Positions 13,171 to 13,245 of a stretch of 13,245 nt of DNA are shown here, one piece after another. Origin of the DNA: an uncultured Clostridia bacterium (GTDB lineage: Bacteria > Bacillota > Clostridia > Oscillospirales > Acutalibacteraceae); contig CAMJYS010000010.1 of NCBI GenBank assembly GCA_946410005.1, forward strand, positions 1 through 13,245. Direction: 5' to 3'. Each line of letters starts with the position of its first letter. The first letter of the stretch is position 1. The notes beneath the pieces are model-generated. The model made no database searches, was not told the origin of the DNA, and worked only from the letters and a program-made list of their open reading frames with translations. A program made the position numbers and the translations under genes.

Positions 13171-13245
13171 AGTGTCCGGAAAAATTTTTGTATGAAAGTT
13201 GTAGTACTTTTGGGGATTTTTAAAAATTCGAAAATGCGACCGGTC
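13171..13245. other. 75-base right edge, no convincing gene
   Basis: An ATG at 13192 opens 18 codons to the edge (MKVVVLLGIFKNSKMRPV), with only GGA 11 bases upstream as a ribosome binding site, so a truncated gene cannot be supported. The stretch has several short perfect palindromes: TCCGGA, AAAAATTTTT, ATTTTTAAAAAT and, at the very end, GACCGGTC. Confidence 0.3.

Noticed and set aside
13192..13245. Start of a truncated gene at the right edge
   Set aside because: Only 18 codons are visible, with a weak ribosome binding site and no promoter; it cannot be told from chance.

Overview
The window is AT-rich throughout and reads as chromosomal core DNA of a low-GC Gram-positive bacterium of class Clostridia, probably an uncultured gut-type lineage. 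The evidence is the gene content: a DUF4364 regulator-like protein, a PASTA-domain Ser/Thr kinase with its PP2C phosphatase beside rlmN, a greA-lysS pair and a trmK-Nif3 pair. Purine-rich Shine-Dalgarno sequences and frequent TTG start codons fit the same assignment. I see no phage, insertion sequence, CRISPR array or integrase.

Layout. Positions 1-277 hold the 5' part of a minus-strand gene for an exported protein that runs off the left edge. It is divergent from a plus-strand MscS-type channel gene (362-1150), followed by a DUF4364 gene (1229-1792). A 13-bp hairpin at 1801-1834 closes that unit. The -35 box of a near-consensus promoter (1823-1850) lies inside its 3' arm. This promoter heads an apparent five-gene operon: rlmN, prpC, prkC, murA and walJ (1901-7850). 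A second hairpin overlaps the walJ stop codon. Then comes a single unrecognised gene for a 190-aa, probably alpha-helical protein (7937-8509) with its own extended -10 promoter, and then a nearly identical copy of that hairpin.

On the minus strand, greA-lysS (10574 down to 8577) has its own promoter near 10656-10685. Divergent from it, a very strong promoter (10764-10792) drives a gene for a small secreted protein with a His-then-Cys arrangement resembling permuted NlpC/P60 (LRAT/YiiX-like) enzymes. That gene converges with trmK-nif3 (12949 down to 11474), leaving one base between the two stop codons. A tRNA-Val(CAC) gene with its own promoter and terminator ends the window, followed by 75 bases with no convincing gene.

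How the genes work together. The central operon joins ribosome modification (RlmN) to a cell-wall signalling set: the PASTA kinase PrkC that senses wall material, its phosphatase PrpC, MurA for the first committed step of peptidoglycan synthesis, and WalJ, a metallo-beta-lactamase-fold protein usually found with the WalRK cell-wall regulator. The remaining genes serve transcription fidelity, lysine charging, tRNA methylation and metal or cofactor biology. I do not see a clear new multi-gene system. The best candidates for something undescribed are the orphan 190-aa gene between duplicated hairpins and the secreted His/Cys protein. Several start codons were moved from the longest reading frame to a TTG or ATG correctly spaced from a ribosome binding site, and the mscS-like gene appears to use a non-standard start codon.
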